The notes beneath the pieces were generated by a model that saw nothing but the letters and a program-made list of their open reading frames with translations, searched no databases and was not told where the DNA came from. A stretch of 49,924 nt of DNA from Candidatus Saccharimonadota bacterium (GTDB lineage Bacteria; Patescibacteriota; Saccharimonadia; Saccharimonadales; Saccharimonadaceae). Below are positions 41,382 through 49,837 of this stretch, one piece after another. The stretch is taken from contig JAFVBG010000001.1 in the NCBI GenBank assembly GCA_017480095.1, forward strand, positions 1 through 49,924, read 5' to 3'. The position numbers were made by a program, and so were the translations under genes. Positions within the stretch are counted from its first letter, which is position 1. Every line of letters starts with the position of its first letter.

Positions 41382-41714
41382 ATGAGAAATCAATACGCCA
41401 GTAGGTATGCGAGCTACGGACGCAACCAGAACATCGTTCGACACTCGTCACGCACGCTTGGGACAATTACGGTTTCTCTAACTTTGGTCTTGATTGTGGT
41501 CTTATTAGCATTGATTTATGTAACGCAGGGGGCGAAGGCGACGGGGTATGATTATGATATTTCGCGCGTGGATTCGGAGATTGCCGAGTTGCAGGCGCAG
41601 AAGGAAGATTTGGCGGTGGAGCAGGCGCGCTTGACTAGTGTAGTGGCTTCCGAGAACAGCGAGGTGGCAGCCAGTATGGAAAATGCCAGCGTTGCTGGAT
41701 ATGCACAAGAGTGA
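41382..41714 (+). CDS. FtsL-like septum formation protein
   Basis: 110 residues. A basic cytoplasmic N-terminus (about 1-27), one membrane helix (TVSLTLVLIVVLLALIYV, about 31-48) and an extracellular coiled coil (VDSEIAELQAQKEDLAVEQARL). Size, topology and position between rsmH and ftsI fit FtsL, which links FtsQ/B to FtsW/I. FtsL sequences diverge too much for motif proof. Confidence 0.75.
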   Translation: MRNQYASRYASYGRNQNIVRHSSRTLGTITVSLTLVLIVVLLALIYVTQGAKATGYDYDISRVDSEIAELQAQKEDLAVEQARLTSVVASENSEVAASMENASVAGYAQE

Positions 41715-41720
41715 TATAAT
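41692..41720 (+). promoter_or_regulatory. Leaderless promoter of ftsI
   Basis: TTGCTG (41692-41697), 17-nt spacer, TATAAT (41715-41720), 6 nt to ATG 41727. The -35 is inside ftsL and the -10 starts right after its TGA. Confidence 0.75.
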
Positions 41721-41726
41721 TAACAT

Positions 41727-43460
41727 ATGCAGAAACGAGTATGGCTATTCCGTGCTGGTTTTATTCTTGCGATGTTACTAATCGCTGGGCGGCTTTTTCG
41801 GATTCAGATTTTGCAACACGATAGTTGGATTGCGAAGGCGGAGGAGATGCACATTGTGCAGAGTAAAATCCCAGCTACGCGTGGGGAAATCTATATGCTG
41901 GAAAATGACGAGCCGGTGGCGGTGGTGCTGAACCAGTCTAGTTGGACGGTGGTGATTGACCCGCAGACGGCGAATCCAGAGAAGACCGAGAAGATTGTCG
42001 GCGAGCTGGTAAAAGAGCAGATGGTGGCAAAGTGGAGTGATATTTTTGCCAACCGTAATCTGCGTTATTATGTGGCGGCGCGGAATGTGACAAGAGACGT
42101 GGCTAAAAAGATTCGAGAAGAGGAGCTGACGGGGGTTTATCTCATCGAGGGGAACTCGCGCGTCTATCCAGAGGGGGAGACGGGCAGCACGATGCTGGGA
42201 TTTGTCAATGCGGAGGGAGAGGGGCAGTATGGTATCGAGGGGGCGCTAAATGAGGAGTTGGCGGGGAAAGATGGTCTGTTAAAAACCGTGACGGACGTAA
42301 ACAACGTGGCACTGTCGATTGGAGATGATAATGTGCGAGTGCCGGCCGAAGATGGCAAAAACATTGTCTTGACGGTGGATAGAGGGCTGGAACGTAAGAT
42401 TGAAAACGGCATCCGAGATTATCTGAAAGAAAAATCCGCCACGCACGCTTCGGCGCTAGTGATGGATCCGCGCACTGGGAGAGTACTGGCGATGGCGACG
42501 GTGCCGACTTACGATGCGACAAATTATGCCAGGGTGGAAGACGGTAGCGTCTATGTCAACCCAGTCACAGAAGTTGCCTATGAGCCAGCTTCGATTTGCA
42601 AGACCTTTGCCTTTGCGGCGGCGATTGAAGAGGGGAAAATGACGCCAGAGACGACTTATTACAATCCAGGGTATTTTACGATTGACTCGCAGAAGATCGA
42701 AAATGCCTACAAGGGGCAGCTAGGTGAAATCACGATGCAGACGGCGCTGAATTATTCGCTCAATACAGGCTCGATGACGGCGTTGATGTTGCTTGGTGGC
42801 TCAACTCAAGAAATCACGGCAAAGGCGCGCGAGACGCTTTATAATTACTACTACGAGCGATTTGGGCTGGGGAAATATACGGGGATTGAGCTATATGAGT
42901 CGCCGGGGACTTTAGTCGGGCCACATGATGAAGTCTATGGTCTCAACGCCTTTTATGCCAACATGACTTTTGGGCAGAACTTGCAACTTTCGATGATTCA
43001 GGTGGCGGCGGCGTTTTCGAGTGTGGTAAACGGGGGGAATTATTATCGTCCAACTATCGTAGCGGGCGAAGTGACTAAGGATGGGGAGTTTGTCCGTAGT
43101 GAGCAGGAAGGTCCGGTGCGACGGACGATTTCGGAGGAGACTTCGGCGACGATGCGACGGATGCTTTATGGCACAAGAAACTCGCGGAGACTTTACGGAA
43201 TCGACAAAACAGGGTATTATATAGGAGGGAAGACTGGCACGGCACAGACGATTATTGATGGTGCCTACTCCTTTGACGAGACGGTAGCGAGCTATATCGG
43301 CTACGGTGGGACTGAAGGGGAGCTTCCAGAATATGTTATCATGGTGAAAATCTGGGAAAAAGGGCAGAAAATAGAAGGCGAAAAAGATGCGATGCCACTG
43401 TTCGACAAGCTGTCTAACCTCACGATTGATTATCTAAAAATTAGGCCGAAAGGAGTCTAA
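41727..43460 (+). CDS. ftsI: Peptidoglycan D,D-transpeptidase FtsI/PBP2-type
   Basis: 577 residues. Membrane anchor (FILAMLLIAGRLFRI), pedestal domain, then transpeptidase motifs: the SxxK-like catalytic site in PASICKTF (Ser of S-I-C-K, about residue 288), SxN in NYSLNTG and KTGTAQ near the C-terminus. It cross-links septal peptidoglycan with FtsW. No PASTA domains. It has its own promoter and should be leaderless although it is 12 nt after ftsL. Confidence 0.94.
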   Translation: MQKRVWLFRAGFILAMLLIAGRLFRIQILQHDSWIAKAEEMHIVQSKIPATRGEIYMLENDEPVAVVLNQSSWTVVIDPQTANPEKTEKIVGELVKEQMVAKWSDIFANRNLRYYVAARNVTRDVAKKIREEELTGVYLIEGNSRVYPEGETGSTMLGFVNAEGEGQYGIEGALNEELAGKDGLLKTVTDVNNVALSIGDDNVRVPAEDGKNIVLTVDRGLERKIENGIRDYLKEKSATHASALVMDPRTGRVLAMATVPTYDATNYARVEDGSVYVNPVTEVAYEPASICKTFAFAAAIEEGKMTPETTYYNPGYFTIDSQKIENAYKGQLGEITMQTALNYSLNTGSMTALMLLGGSTQEITAKARETLYNYYYERFGLGKYTGIELYESPGTLVGPHDEVYGLNAFYANMTFGQNLQLSMIQVAAAFSSVVNGGNYYRPTIVAGEVTKDGEFVRSEQEGPVRRTISEETSATMRRMLYGTRNSRRLYGIDKTGYYIGGKTGTAQTIIDGAYSFDETVASYIGYGGTEGELPEYVIMVKIWEKGQKIEGEKDAMPLFDKLSNLTIDYLKIRPKGV

Positions 43461-43465
43461 GAAAT

Positions 43466-44494
43466 ATGCCACACGGTGCAACTAATGAATTGTTTTACGC
43501 TCTAATTCTATCGCTAGGATCGTTTCTTTTGGCGATGTTTTTGACGCCGATTTACACGCATTTTGCCTATAAATACAAGTTTTGGAAGAAGCAGAAGGAA
43601 AAGACGGCGGACGGTAAGGATTTGCCAATCATGCGGAAGTTACACGCGCATAAGTTCAAGCGGGTGTTTCCGACTATGGCGGGGATTGTTGGGGTGATTA
43701 CCGTGACGGTAGTGACGTTCGTCTGCAACTTCGACCGTGGGCAGACGTGGTTGCCACTGGCAGGCTTCCTCGGCGGGGCGATCGTGGGGCTGATTGATGA
43801 TGCCATCAACGTCTTTGGTGATGGGCATGGTGCGGCAGGGCTGCGCGCGCCGGTGAAATTTGCGATGATTACAATTGTAGGGCTGGTGCTGGGGTGGTTC
43901 TTCGCGGTAAAATTGGGGTGGAGCTCGATACATATTCCGTTTATCGGGGAATGGGTAATTCCAGAGTTCTTGATGATTGCGATTTTTGCCTTCGCTGTGG
44001 TGGCAACTTCAAATGCAGTCAACATTTCAGACGGTCTAGACGGGTTGGCCGGTGGGCTTTCGATGATAGCCTATGGCGCATACGCGGTGATTGCGATTTT
44101 CCAGGGACAGGCGATGTTAGGAGCGTTTTGTCTAACCGTGGTAGGATGGCTACTTTCCTATGTCTGGTTCAATGTGCCGCCAGCGAGGTTTATGATGGGG
44201 GATGTAGGCTCGTTTGCGCTAGGGGCAGGGTTAGGTGTAATCTCGATGATGACTAACTCTTTCTTCCTGCTACCGATTATCGGGCTGTTATTTGTAGTCG
44301 AGGCGGGGTCTTCGCTGCTTCAATTAACTTGGAAAAAGGTCTTCAAACACAAACTCTTCATCTCGGCGCCGATTCACCATCATCTGGAGGCAAAAGGTTG
44401 GGGAGAGGCAAAAATTGTGATGCGGTTCTGGGTAATCGCGGGGATTATGGCTCTGATCGGTATCTTCATGGCTTCGGCAGGAGGCATCATCTAA
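43466..44494 (+). CDS. mraY: Phospho-N-acetylmuramoyl-pentapeptide-transferase
   Basis: 342 residues, about ten membrane helices. Active-site segments: LIDDAINV (Asp pair), NISDGLDGLAGG, FMMGDVGSFALG and the HHHLEAKGWGEAK loop. It transfers phospho-MurNAc-pentapeptide to undecaprenyl phosphate, making lipid I. GGAG lies about 10 nt before the ATG. It precedes ftsW and murG; murC-F are not in the window. Confidence 0.95.
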   Translation: MPHGATNELFYALILSLGSFLLAMFLTPIYTHFAYKYKFWKKQKEKTADGKDLPIMRKLHAHKFKRVFPTMAGIVGVITVTVVTFVCNFDRGQTWLPLAGFLGGAIVGLIDDAINVFGDGHGAAGLRAPVKFAMITIVGLVLGWFFAVKLGWSSIHIPFIGEWVIPEFLMIAIFAFAVVATSNAVNISDGLDGLAGGLSMIAYGAYAVIAIFQGQAMLGAFCLTVVGWLLSYVWFNVPPARFMMGDVGSFALGAGLGVISMMTNSFFLLPIIGLLFVVEAGSSLLQLTWKKVFKHKLFISAPIHHHLEAKGWGEAKIVMRFWVIAGIMALIGIFMASAGGII

Positions 44495-44507
44495 TGGGGC
44501 TTTTCTT

Positions 44508-45716
44508 ATGAGACAACACAAGCCAAACCGACTAATCATGGGCTTGACCTTCGGCTTGATGGCGGCGGGGTTGATTGTGATTTATGCGATTGGGCCACAG
44601 CGGGCGAACTTCATGAACTCGCTCTATGGGACAGATTTTTCTTCAAATTATTTCTTTTTGCATCAACTAGTGGCGGTAGTAGTGGCGGTGGCAGCGTTTG
44701 CGGCAGGGTATGTTTTGCCGTATGCGACTTATCGCAAATATGCTAAGATTATGATGCTGGGGGCGATTATCCTAAATGCTTTTCTGGGGTTACTGGCGGC
44801 GATGCACGGCTGGCAATCTTGGGGGATTGTGAAGTGCGAGCTAGGGGCTTGTCGGTGGTTGAATCTGGGCCCGTTAGGGTTTCAACCGGCGGAGGCTTTG
44901 AAGCTGGCGCTGATTTTCTACCTGCCGAGCCTAGTGATGAAGCATAAAAAAGAAGGAACATTAGGGAAGAAAGAGTTTTTTATCCCGTATGTGATTGTGA
45001 TGGGGCTATCGCTACTGTTTTCGGTGGTCTTGCAGAAAGATATGGGGACAGGCGTGGTAATCGGGGCGATTGGGATTGCAATTCTCTGGATGAGCGGGAT
45101 AGAGTGGTGGAAGTTTGTGGGGGTGTTACTACTAGTATTAGTCGGGGGGATATTGATGATTATTTCTTCGCCACATCGCATGGAGCGGTTGATGACTTAT
45201 AGCGGAGAGGGCGATTCGGACGCGAGCTATCACATCGACAATGCGATGCTGGCGATTGGTACGGGTGGGATGTTTGGTGTGGGGATTGGGAACAGCGTGC
45301 AGGCGACAGGGTATCTGCCAGAGTCGATTAACGATTCGGTGTTTGCGGTGATGGGAGAGACCTTTGGGTTTGTTGGGCTGATGGTGGTGCTGGCGGCGTT
45401 CATGCTTCTGCTATTCTCGCTGATTAAGACGGCGGAGAACGTCGAGCAGGAGTATGCGCTAGTGGTGACGGGAGTGATGGCTTGGATTGGGGCGCACGTG
45501 GTGGTGAACGTGGCGGCGATGGTAGGGCTGATACCACTCACTGGGATTACCTTGCCGCTCCTGAGTTATGGTGGGACTTCGATGATGTTTAGCGCCTTTG
45601 CCCTGGGGTTGGCAATGCAGATTTCGCGCCTGACTGGCAGGGAAACAGAGCCGATCGAACGGCGACAGACTTGGAAAGAAGTTTCGAAGCGGAGAATGGA
45701 AAGGAGTAGAGCATGA
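44508..45716 (+). CDS. ftsW: SEDS peptidoglycan polymerase FtsW
   Basis: 402 residues, about ten membrane helices. SEDS signatures: GACRWLNLGPLGFQPAEALK, VLQKDMGTGVVI (catalytic Asp region), YLPESINDSVFAVMGETFGF and LPLLSYGGTSMM. It polymerises lipid II at the septum together with FtsI. Two Cys in VKCELGACRW are an unusual addition. Its stop overlaps the murG start (ATGA). Confidence 0.94.
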   Translation: MRQHKPNRLIMGLTFGLMAAGLIVIYAIGPQRANFMNSLYGTDFSSNYFFLHQLVAVVVAVAAFAAGYVLPYATYRKYAKIMMLGAIILNAFLGLLAAMHGWQSWGIVKCELGACRWLNLGPLGFQPAEALKLALIFYLPSLVMKHKKEGTLGKKEFFIPYVIVMGLSLLFSVVLQKDMGTGVVIGAIGIAILWMSGIEWWKFVGVLLLVLVGGILMIISSPHRMERLMTYSGEGDSDASYHIDNAMLAIGTGGMFGVGIGNSVQATGYLPESINDSVFAVMGETFGFVGLMVVLAAFMLLLFSLIKTAENVEQEYALVVTGVMAWIGAHVVVNVAAMVGLIPLTGITLPLLSYGGTSMMFSAFALGLAMQISRLTGRETEPIERRQTWKEVSKRRMERSRA

Positions 45717-46990
45717 AAGTATTAGTAGTAGGCGGAGGTTCGGGAGGACACATTACTCCGGCGCTTGCGACAGTGCGAGAGATTTTGAACTTGAAGCCAC
45801 GCACGCGTGTGGAGTTCTGGACGGATCGCAAATACTACAATAATGTTGTAAAAATTACAACAGAAATAGGGGTAAGTTGGGGCGAAAAGTCGAAATTATC
45901 AGGAAAAAGGCCGTATGTACAGGTTAAAAAAATCGCTTCGGGTAAGTTCCATCGCTATAATTGGACGTTTGCAGAATATTTTACCAACTTCGGCATTACA
46001 ATGAAAGACGTGGTCTGGGGGAATATCTGCGGGTTTGTCGGGTTTTCGTTTGGAGTTTTGCAGAGTTTGATTAGGCTAATGCGTAAGTCGAAGCGACCAG
46101 ATGTGATTTTCTTGAAAGGAGGATTTGTGGGGTTGCCAGTGGGAATCGTGGCGAAGTGGCTGAAGATTCCGTATATTGTGCACGAGAGCGACGCGGTGCC
46201 AGGCTTGGCAAACCGGATGTTGATGAAGCGGGCGATGATTGTGGCACAGGGAGTGCCGTTTGAGATGCCGGCCAAAGATGATGATTCGGAAAAGGCAAGA
46301 GAGGCGCGTAGAGTGCGGAAGAATTGGCGCTGGGTGGGGATTCCAGTGGCGCCAGAGTTTAAGCCGGTGCCAGCTGGAAGGCAGAAGCAACTGAAGAAGG
46401 CCTTTGGCTTTGACCCAGAGAAGCCGCTAGTGGTGATTACGGGCGGGAGTCAGGGGGCGGCACATCTGAACGAAACCACGCGAGAGATTTTGCCGGAGCT
46501 GTTGAAGTTTACTTCGGTCGGACTAGTGGCAGGACGCGAGAAATACGAAGAAATGGTGGATTTGAAGCAGTATGAAGATTGGGAAAAGGCAAAGCTCCAG
46601 AGTAATTTTCGTCTCTGGTCGTTCTGCTCGACCATGAACGAGCTGATGGGGGCGGCAGACCTTGTGATTTCGCGGGCGGGTGCGACCACGATTGCCGAGC
46701 TGGCGGGCTTGAGAAAAGCGGTAATCCTGGTGCCGTTTGAGAAGCTTCCGGGTGGGCATCAGGTGAAAAATGCGGATAGATTGGCAGCGCGCGAGGCGGT
46801 GGCGGTGGTTTATGACGAACGGATGGTAAAAGACCCGGAACTACTGCTAGAACTGACCAGGAAGCTGATTAGAAGCCCGAAGGTGCGGGATAATCTGGCG
46901 GGGCATCTGCACGAGATGGCAAACCCGAAGGCGGCAGGAGATTTGGCAAGGATGGTGTTAAAGGTGGGCGCGGCGAATGAGGGTCGGTAG
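45713..46990 (+). CDS. murG: UDP-GlcNAc:lipid I N-acetylglucosaminyltransferase
   Basis: 425 residues against about 360 for typical MurG. GGGSGGHITPA (7-17) is the glycine-rich lipid-binding loop. FLKGGFVGLPVGIVAKW, VHESDAVPGLANR and the C-terminal VITGGSQGAAHLNE, SRAGATTIAELAG and PGGHQVKNA cover the donor site. It completes lipid II. The extra length sits mainly in an early insertion (about residues 38-100), part of which is encoded by the 19-bp palindrome at 45844-45862. Confidence 0.94.
   Translation: MKVLVVGGGSGGHITPALATVREILNLKPRTRVEFWTDRKYYNNVVKITTEIGVSWGEKSKLSGKRPYVQVKKIASGKFHRYNWTFAEYFTNFGITMKDVVWGNICGFVGFSFGVLQSLIRLMRKSKRPDVIFLKGGFVGLPVGIVAKWLKIPYIVHESDAVPGLANRMLMKRAMIVAQGVPFEMPAKDDDSEKAREARRVRKNWRWVGIPVAPEFKPVPAGRQKQLKKAFGFDPEKPLVVITGGSQGAAHLNETTREILPELLKFTSVGLVAGREKYEEMVDLKQYEDWEKAKLQSNFRLWSFCSTMNELMGAADLVISRAGATTIAELAGLRKAVILVPFEKLPGGHQVKNADRLAAREAVAVVYDERMVKDPELLLELTRKLIRSPKVRDNLAGHLHEMANPKAAGDLARMVLKVGAANEGR
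45844..45862. repeat. Second copy of the parB-proximal palindrome, inside murG
   Basis: TGTTGTAA-AAA-TTACAACA, identical to 32717-32735, here read as codons for NVVKITT. A 19-bp exact palindromic match between two loci is unlikely by chance in a window this size. Confidence 0.7.
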
Positions 46991-47576
46991 AACTATATCA
47001 GAAGAGCGTGAGCGGATTGAGAGCGAGAGCGATCGCCTAGCTGCACGCGAGCTCAAGAAACAGCGGGAGGCGGTGCAGACGGCGATTTTGGTGGTGTCGG
47101 TGGTGGCACTAGTGATTCTGGGCGTGATTTCGGCAAAAAACTTTTTCACCAAGACGAGAGAGGCAGACAGAGATGCGACGCCGGGGAAGGTCTATGCTCC
47201 GAGTGTAGAGGTGATAGACGAGAGTGGAGCGAAACTGTCGAAAAAGATGAGTGAGTACATCGGCATGGCGGAAGAGGATTTTCGGGAGCTGGGCTACGTC
47301 GTAACGCGAGTGGCGATTCCGGCGGGGATGATGCGCGAGGTGGACGTGTATGTCCGCAAAAACGATGATGGAAGCAATACCGCGGCGGATGGTATAGCCA
47401 CTGAAGGTGAAGCGGCAGGGAATGGCGAATTGCCGTATTATTTTAAGCTGAATATCGACCGGGGGAGCGCGGTGTCGGCAGAGGATGCGGTGCGGATGGT
47501 GCGATATCTAGAAGAGCGCAACCTCACGCCAGCCTATGTGGATGTGCGGGTGGAGGGGAAGGCATTTTACCGGTAA
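46977..47576 (+). CDS. FtsQ/DivIB-like divisome protein (putative)
   Basis: 199 residues. A charged cytoplasmic N-terminus (ERERIESESDRLAARELKKQ), one membrane helix (AILVVSVVALVILGVISA, about 36-53) and an extracellular domain ending in TPAYVDVRVEGKAFYR, which resembles the last strand of FtsQ (DLRxxxRxFYR). It sits after murG, where ftsQ is usually found. The POTRA domain is not clear and the protein is shorter than usual. Overlaps murG by 14 nt. Confidence 0.6.
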   Translation: MRVGRTISEERERIESESDRLAARELKKQREAVQTAILVVSVVALVILGVISAKNFFTKTREADRDATPGKVYAPSVEVIDESGAKLSKKMSEYIGMAEEDFRELGYVVTRVAIPAGMMREVDVYVRKNDDGSNTAADGIATEGEAAGNGELPYYFKLNIDRGSAVSAEDAVRMVRYLEERNLTPAYVDVRVEGKAFYR

Positions 47577-47650
47577 AGTTGTCGTTTCGTGCAAAAATGG
47601 GGGTCTGAAAGTTGTCGTTTCGTGCAAATTCGTCAATCCAGCACAAAACG
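47575..47650. repeat. Two 21-bp direct repeats plus an inverted half-copy
   Basis: AAAGTTGTCGTTTCGTGCAAA occurs (21 bp, given here by its two halves AAAGTTGTCG and TTTCGTGCAAA) at 47575-47595 and 47608-47628, period 33 bp. GCACAAAACG at 47641-47650 is an inverted, one-mismatch copy of CGTTTCGTGC. They lie just upstream of the -35 box of the FISUMP surface gene, fitting binding sites for a regulator. Confidence 0.7.
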
Positions 47651-47651
47651 C

Positions 47652-47680
47652 TTGCGTTATAAAAATTTGTGTGCTACAAT
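47652..47680 (+). promoter_or_regulatory. Promoter of the FISUMP surface-protein gene
   Basis: TTGCGT (47652-47657), 17-nt spacer, TACAAT (47675-47680). A leader of about 138 nt follows, with a hairpin CCTGACAAAA/TTTTTGTTAGG near 47769-47793. Confidence 0.7.
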
Positions 47681-47824
47681 TAGATTAGACCTGATTCAAT
47701 CTTGTATGGCTCGGAGTCGAGTCGGAGGTACAATCGGGAGAGAGAATATAAATTGCTGCTTAGGTTCCTGACAAAAGGTTTTTGTTAGGGGCTTTTGCGG
47801 TGAAAAAACGAGAGAGAGGTTTTA

Positions 47825-49645
47825 ATGGGTCAAAAGTCAAAACAAGTTAATCGCGCCGACTCTTCGAGACGTGTGGTGACGCAGGTCTTGCCGTATGCAG
47901 TAGGAGTTTTTGGACTGGCATTTATCGCTAGTTGTGTTACAGCAAGTATCATGACGCCAGTCCAGAACTCAGATGCTGCCCAGCAGGTTTCGCTTGATTT
48001 CGACGATTCTGGGTACTATGCCAACGTTACCGCGTCCGACGTAGTGAACCTAAATCTCATCGCGACTGCGGAAGGTGCAACGGCGGTAGCGAGTGATAAT
48101 GTGGTAGTAAAAACAAACTCATCTACTGGCTATAAACTCTATATTTCTTCAACTTCCGCAACGGCAAATGCCAACCGCCTAAACAATAACGACGATTCGA
48201 GCTATTACATCTCGCCGACCAGCGGTTCGCTTGCTACGCCGGCAGTATTATCGGACAACTCCTGGGGCTACACTACGACTGCAGTCTCTGGTAACACTAG
48301 CACGATTGACGGCAGCTCGAATTTCATTGGGATGCCACTGCTAAACAGTGAGAACTTATTAAACAGCCATGCTTCCGCTTCGGAATCTGGTCATACAACA
48401 GTAGTATATTACGGGGTGAAGGCAAACACTGCGCTAAAGTCGGGCTATTACACTTCCAACGTAGTCTATACGGTGGTAGCAGAGGGTTCGCCAGCGACGG
48501 AAGGTACGGTCAACATGAGTACCTACGAGGCAACTTCGCTCACGCCAAGCTCCAGAGTAACCATCTCGACTGGGCTCTATACTAGCGCACTCCAGGTTGG
48601 CGACGTCTCCGTGACGATTGGCTCGGCAGAATGTGGTAATAAGAATGTAACGAAGAGTAGCAGTGGAGAAGTGAAGATTGAGTGTGATATCCCAAGCCAG
48701 ACTGCGCTCGGTGATTACGACGTTACCGTCTCGATTCCAAAGTTCGGCAAGACTTACACAAGGGAAGCGGGCTTCCACTACTACATCCCTTGGGAAGATA
48801 TGACCACGATGCAAGAAATGACGGCCTACGCTTGCTCGAAGGTGCCAACACCATCTGCCACCGTGAGCGACGCAACTCGCACCTACTCTTATGGTAATAG
48901 CATCACAGAAACACAGATTAAGGACACTCCAACCAGTACGGGCTATTGGAACGCAACCGTAGCTGGCAATGCTCAAATGACGAATGTCCAAGGCGTAACC
49001 AGTGCAGACGGTGCAGGCGGCACAGTGGCAGAGAAGACCCTAACCGATAGCCGCGATGGCAACACCTATCGCATCCGCAAGCTGGCTGACGGTAACTGCT
49101 GGATGACGCAGAACTTGAAACTCACCTGGACGGCTGGCAGTACAGTAACTACCCAAAACGGCACTTGGACACCAACCAACTCAACAATTTCTGGCGATGG
49201 TAGCACTTCCGTGGGTGAACAGTGGGGCTGGAATGACACGAGCCACGATTCTGAAATGCCAAGTGGCTTAGATGACAACGGCAAGAAAAACTGGCGTGCA
49301 TCTTACTCCGACCGCTCGCTCAAGGCTGGTACGAGAACTGTAGCTGACCTTGATGGGGATAGTCAAGCGATTGGAGTCTGGTACAACTGGTATGCCGCTA
49401 CGGCCGGCACAGGCACATATAGCAAGTCTTCTGGCGAAGCGACCGACTCTATCTGCCCGAAGGGCTGGCAGCTCCCAACGAATAGTGGTAGCAAGAGCTG
49501 GTATCACCTACTCTATGAAGTCTATGGTGGTTCCGATCTCAACACTGGTGACCGCCGCGTCTCGACGATTGCCGCCGCAAATGCAACTTACAAAGATTAC
49601 CATACTTACGCTATGACTAATGCCATGCGCAGAAGCCCGTTGTAG
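47825..49645 (+). CDS. FISUMP-domain surface protein, ended early by an in-frame amber codon
   Basis: 606 residues to TAG 49643-49645. An N-terminal membrane anchor or signal (VLPYAVGVFGLAFIASCVTASIM, about 22-44) is followed by a Ser/Thr-rich beta region (about 55-230), an Ig-like part (LQVGDVSVTIGSAECGNKNV) and a FISUMP-type domain: TLTDSRDGNTYRIRKLADGN, CWMTQNLKLTW, IGVWYNWYAATAG, ICPKGWQLPT. The frame continues after the TAG to 49837 and supplies the normal end of the domain. Probably surface-exposed; role unknown. GAGAGAGG precedes the ATG. Confidence 0.8.
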   Translation: MGQKSKQVNRADSSRRVVTQVLPYAVGVFGLAFIASCVTASIMTPVQNSDAAQQVSLDFDDSGYYANVTASDVVNLNLIATAEGATAVASDNVVVKTNSSTGYKLYISSTSATANANRLNNNDDSSYYISPTSGSLATPAVLSDNSWGYTTTAVSGNTSTIDGSSNFIGMPLLNSENLLNSHASASESGHTTVVYYGVKANTALKSGYYTSNVVYTVVAEGSPATEGTVNMSTYEATSLTPSSRVTISTGLYTSALQVGDVSVTIGSAECGNKNVTKSSSGEVKIECDIPSQTALGDYDVTVSIPKFGKTYTREAGFHYYIPWEDMTTMQEMTAYACSKVPTPSATVSDATRTYSYGNSITETQIKDTPTSTGYWNATVAGNAQMTNVQGVTSADGAGGTVAEKTLTDSRDGNTYRIRKLADGNCWMTQNLKLTWTAGSTVTTQNGTWTPTNSTISGDGSTSVGEQWGWNDTSHDSEMPSGLDDNGKKNWRASYSDRSLKAGTRTVADLDGDSQAIGVWYNWYAATAGTGTYSKSSGEATDSICPKGWQLPTNSGSKSWYHLLYEVYGGSDLNTGDRRVSTIAAANATYKDYHTYAMTNAMRRSPL

Positions 49646-49837
49646 CTGCCGTTTACTGGCTACGTCGGTTACACTAATGGTAATATCTCCACTGTCGGCA
49701 GCGGCGGCTACTGGTGGTCGTCTACGGCGTACTCTGCTGTGAACGCTCGGGACCTGCGCTTCTACTCCGGCTACTTCGGCCCGCAGAATTACAACGATAA
49801 GGGCTACGGATTCGCAGTACGCTGCGTCGCCCAGTAG
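49646..49837 (+). pseudogene. In-frame remainder of the FISUMP domain after the amber codon
   Basis: 63 further codons in the same frame read LPFTGYVGYTNGNISTVGSG, then GYWWSSTAYSAVNARDLRFYS and end YGFAVRCVAQ before TAG 49835-49837. This is the usual C-terminal part of FISUMP domains, so the upstream TAG is either a nonsense mutation, a read-through site or a sequencing error. Confidence 0.75.
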
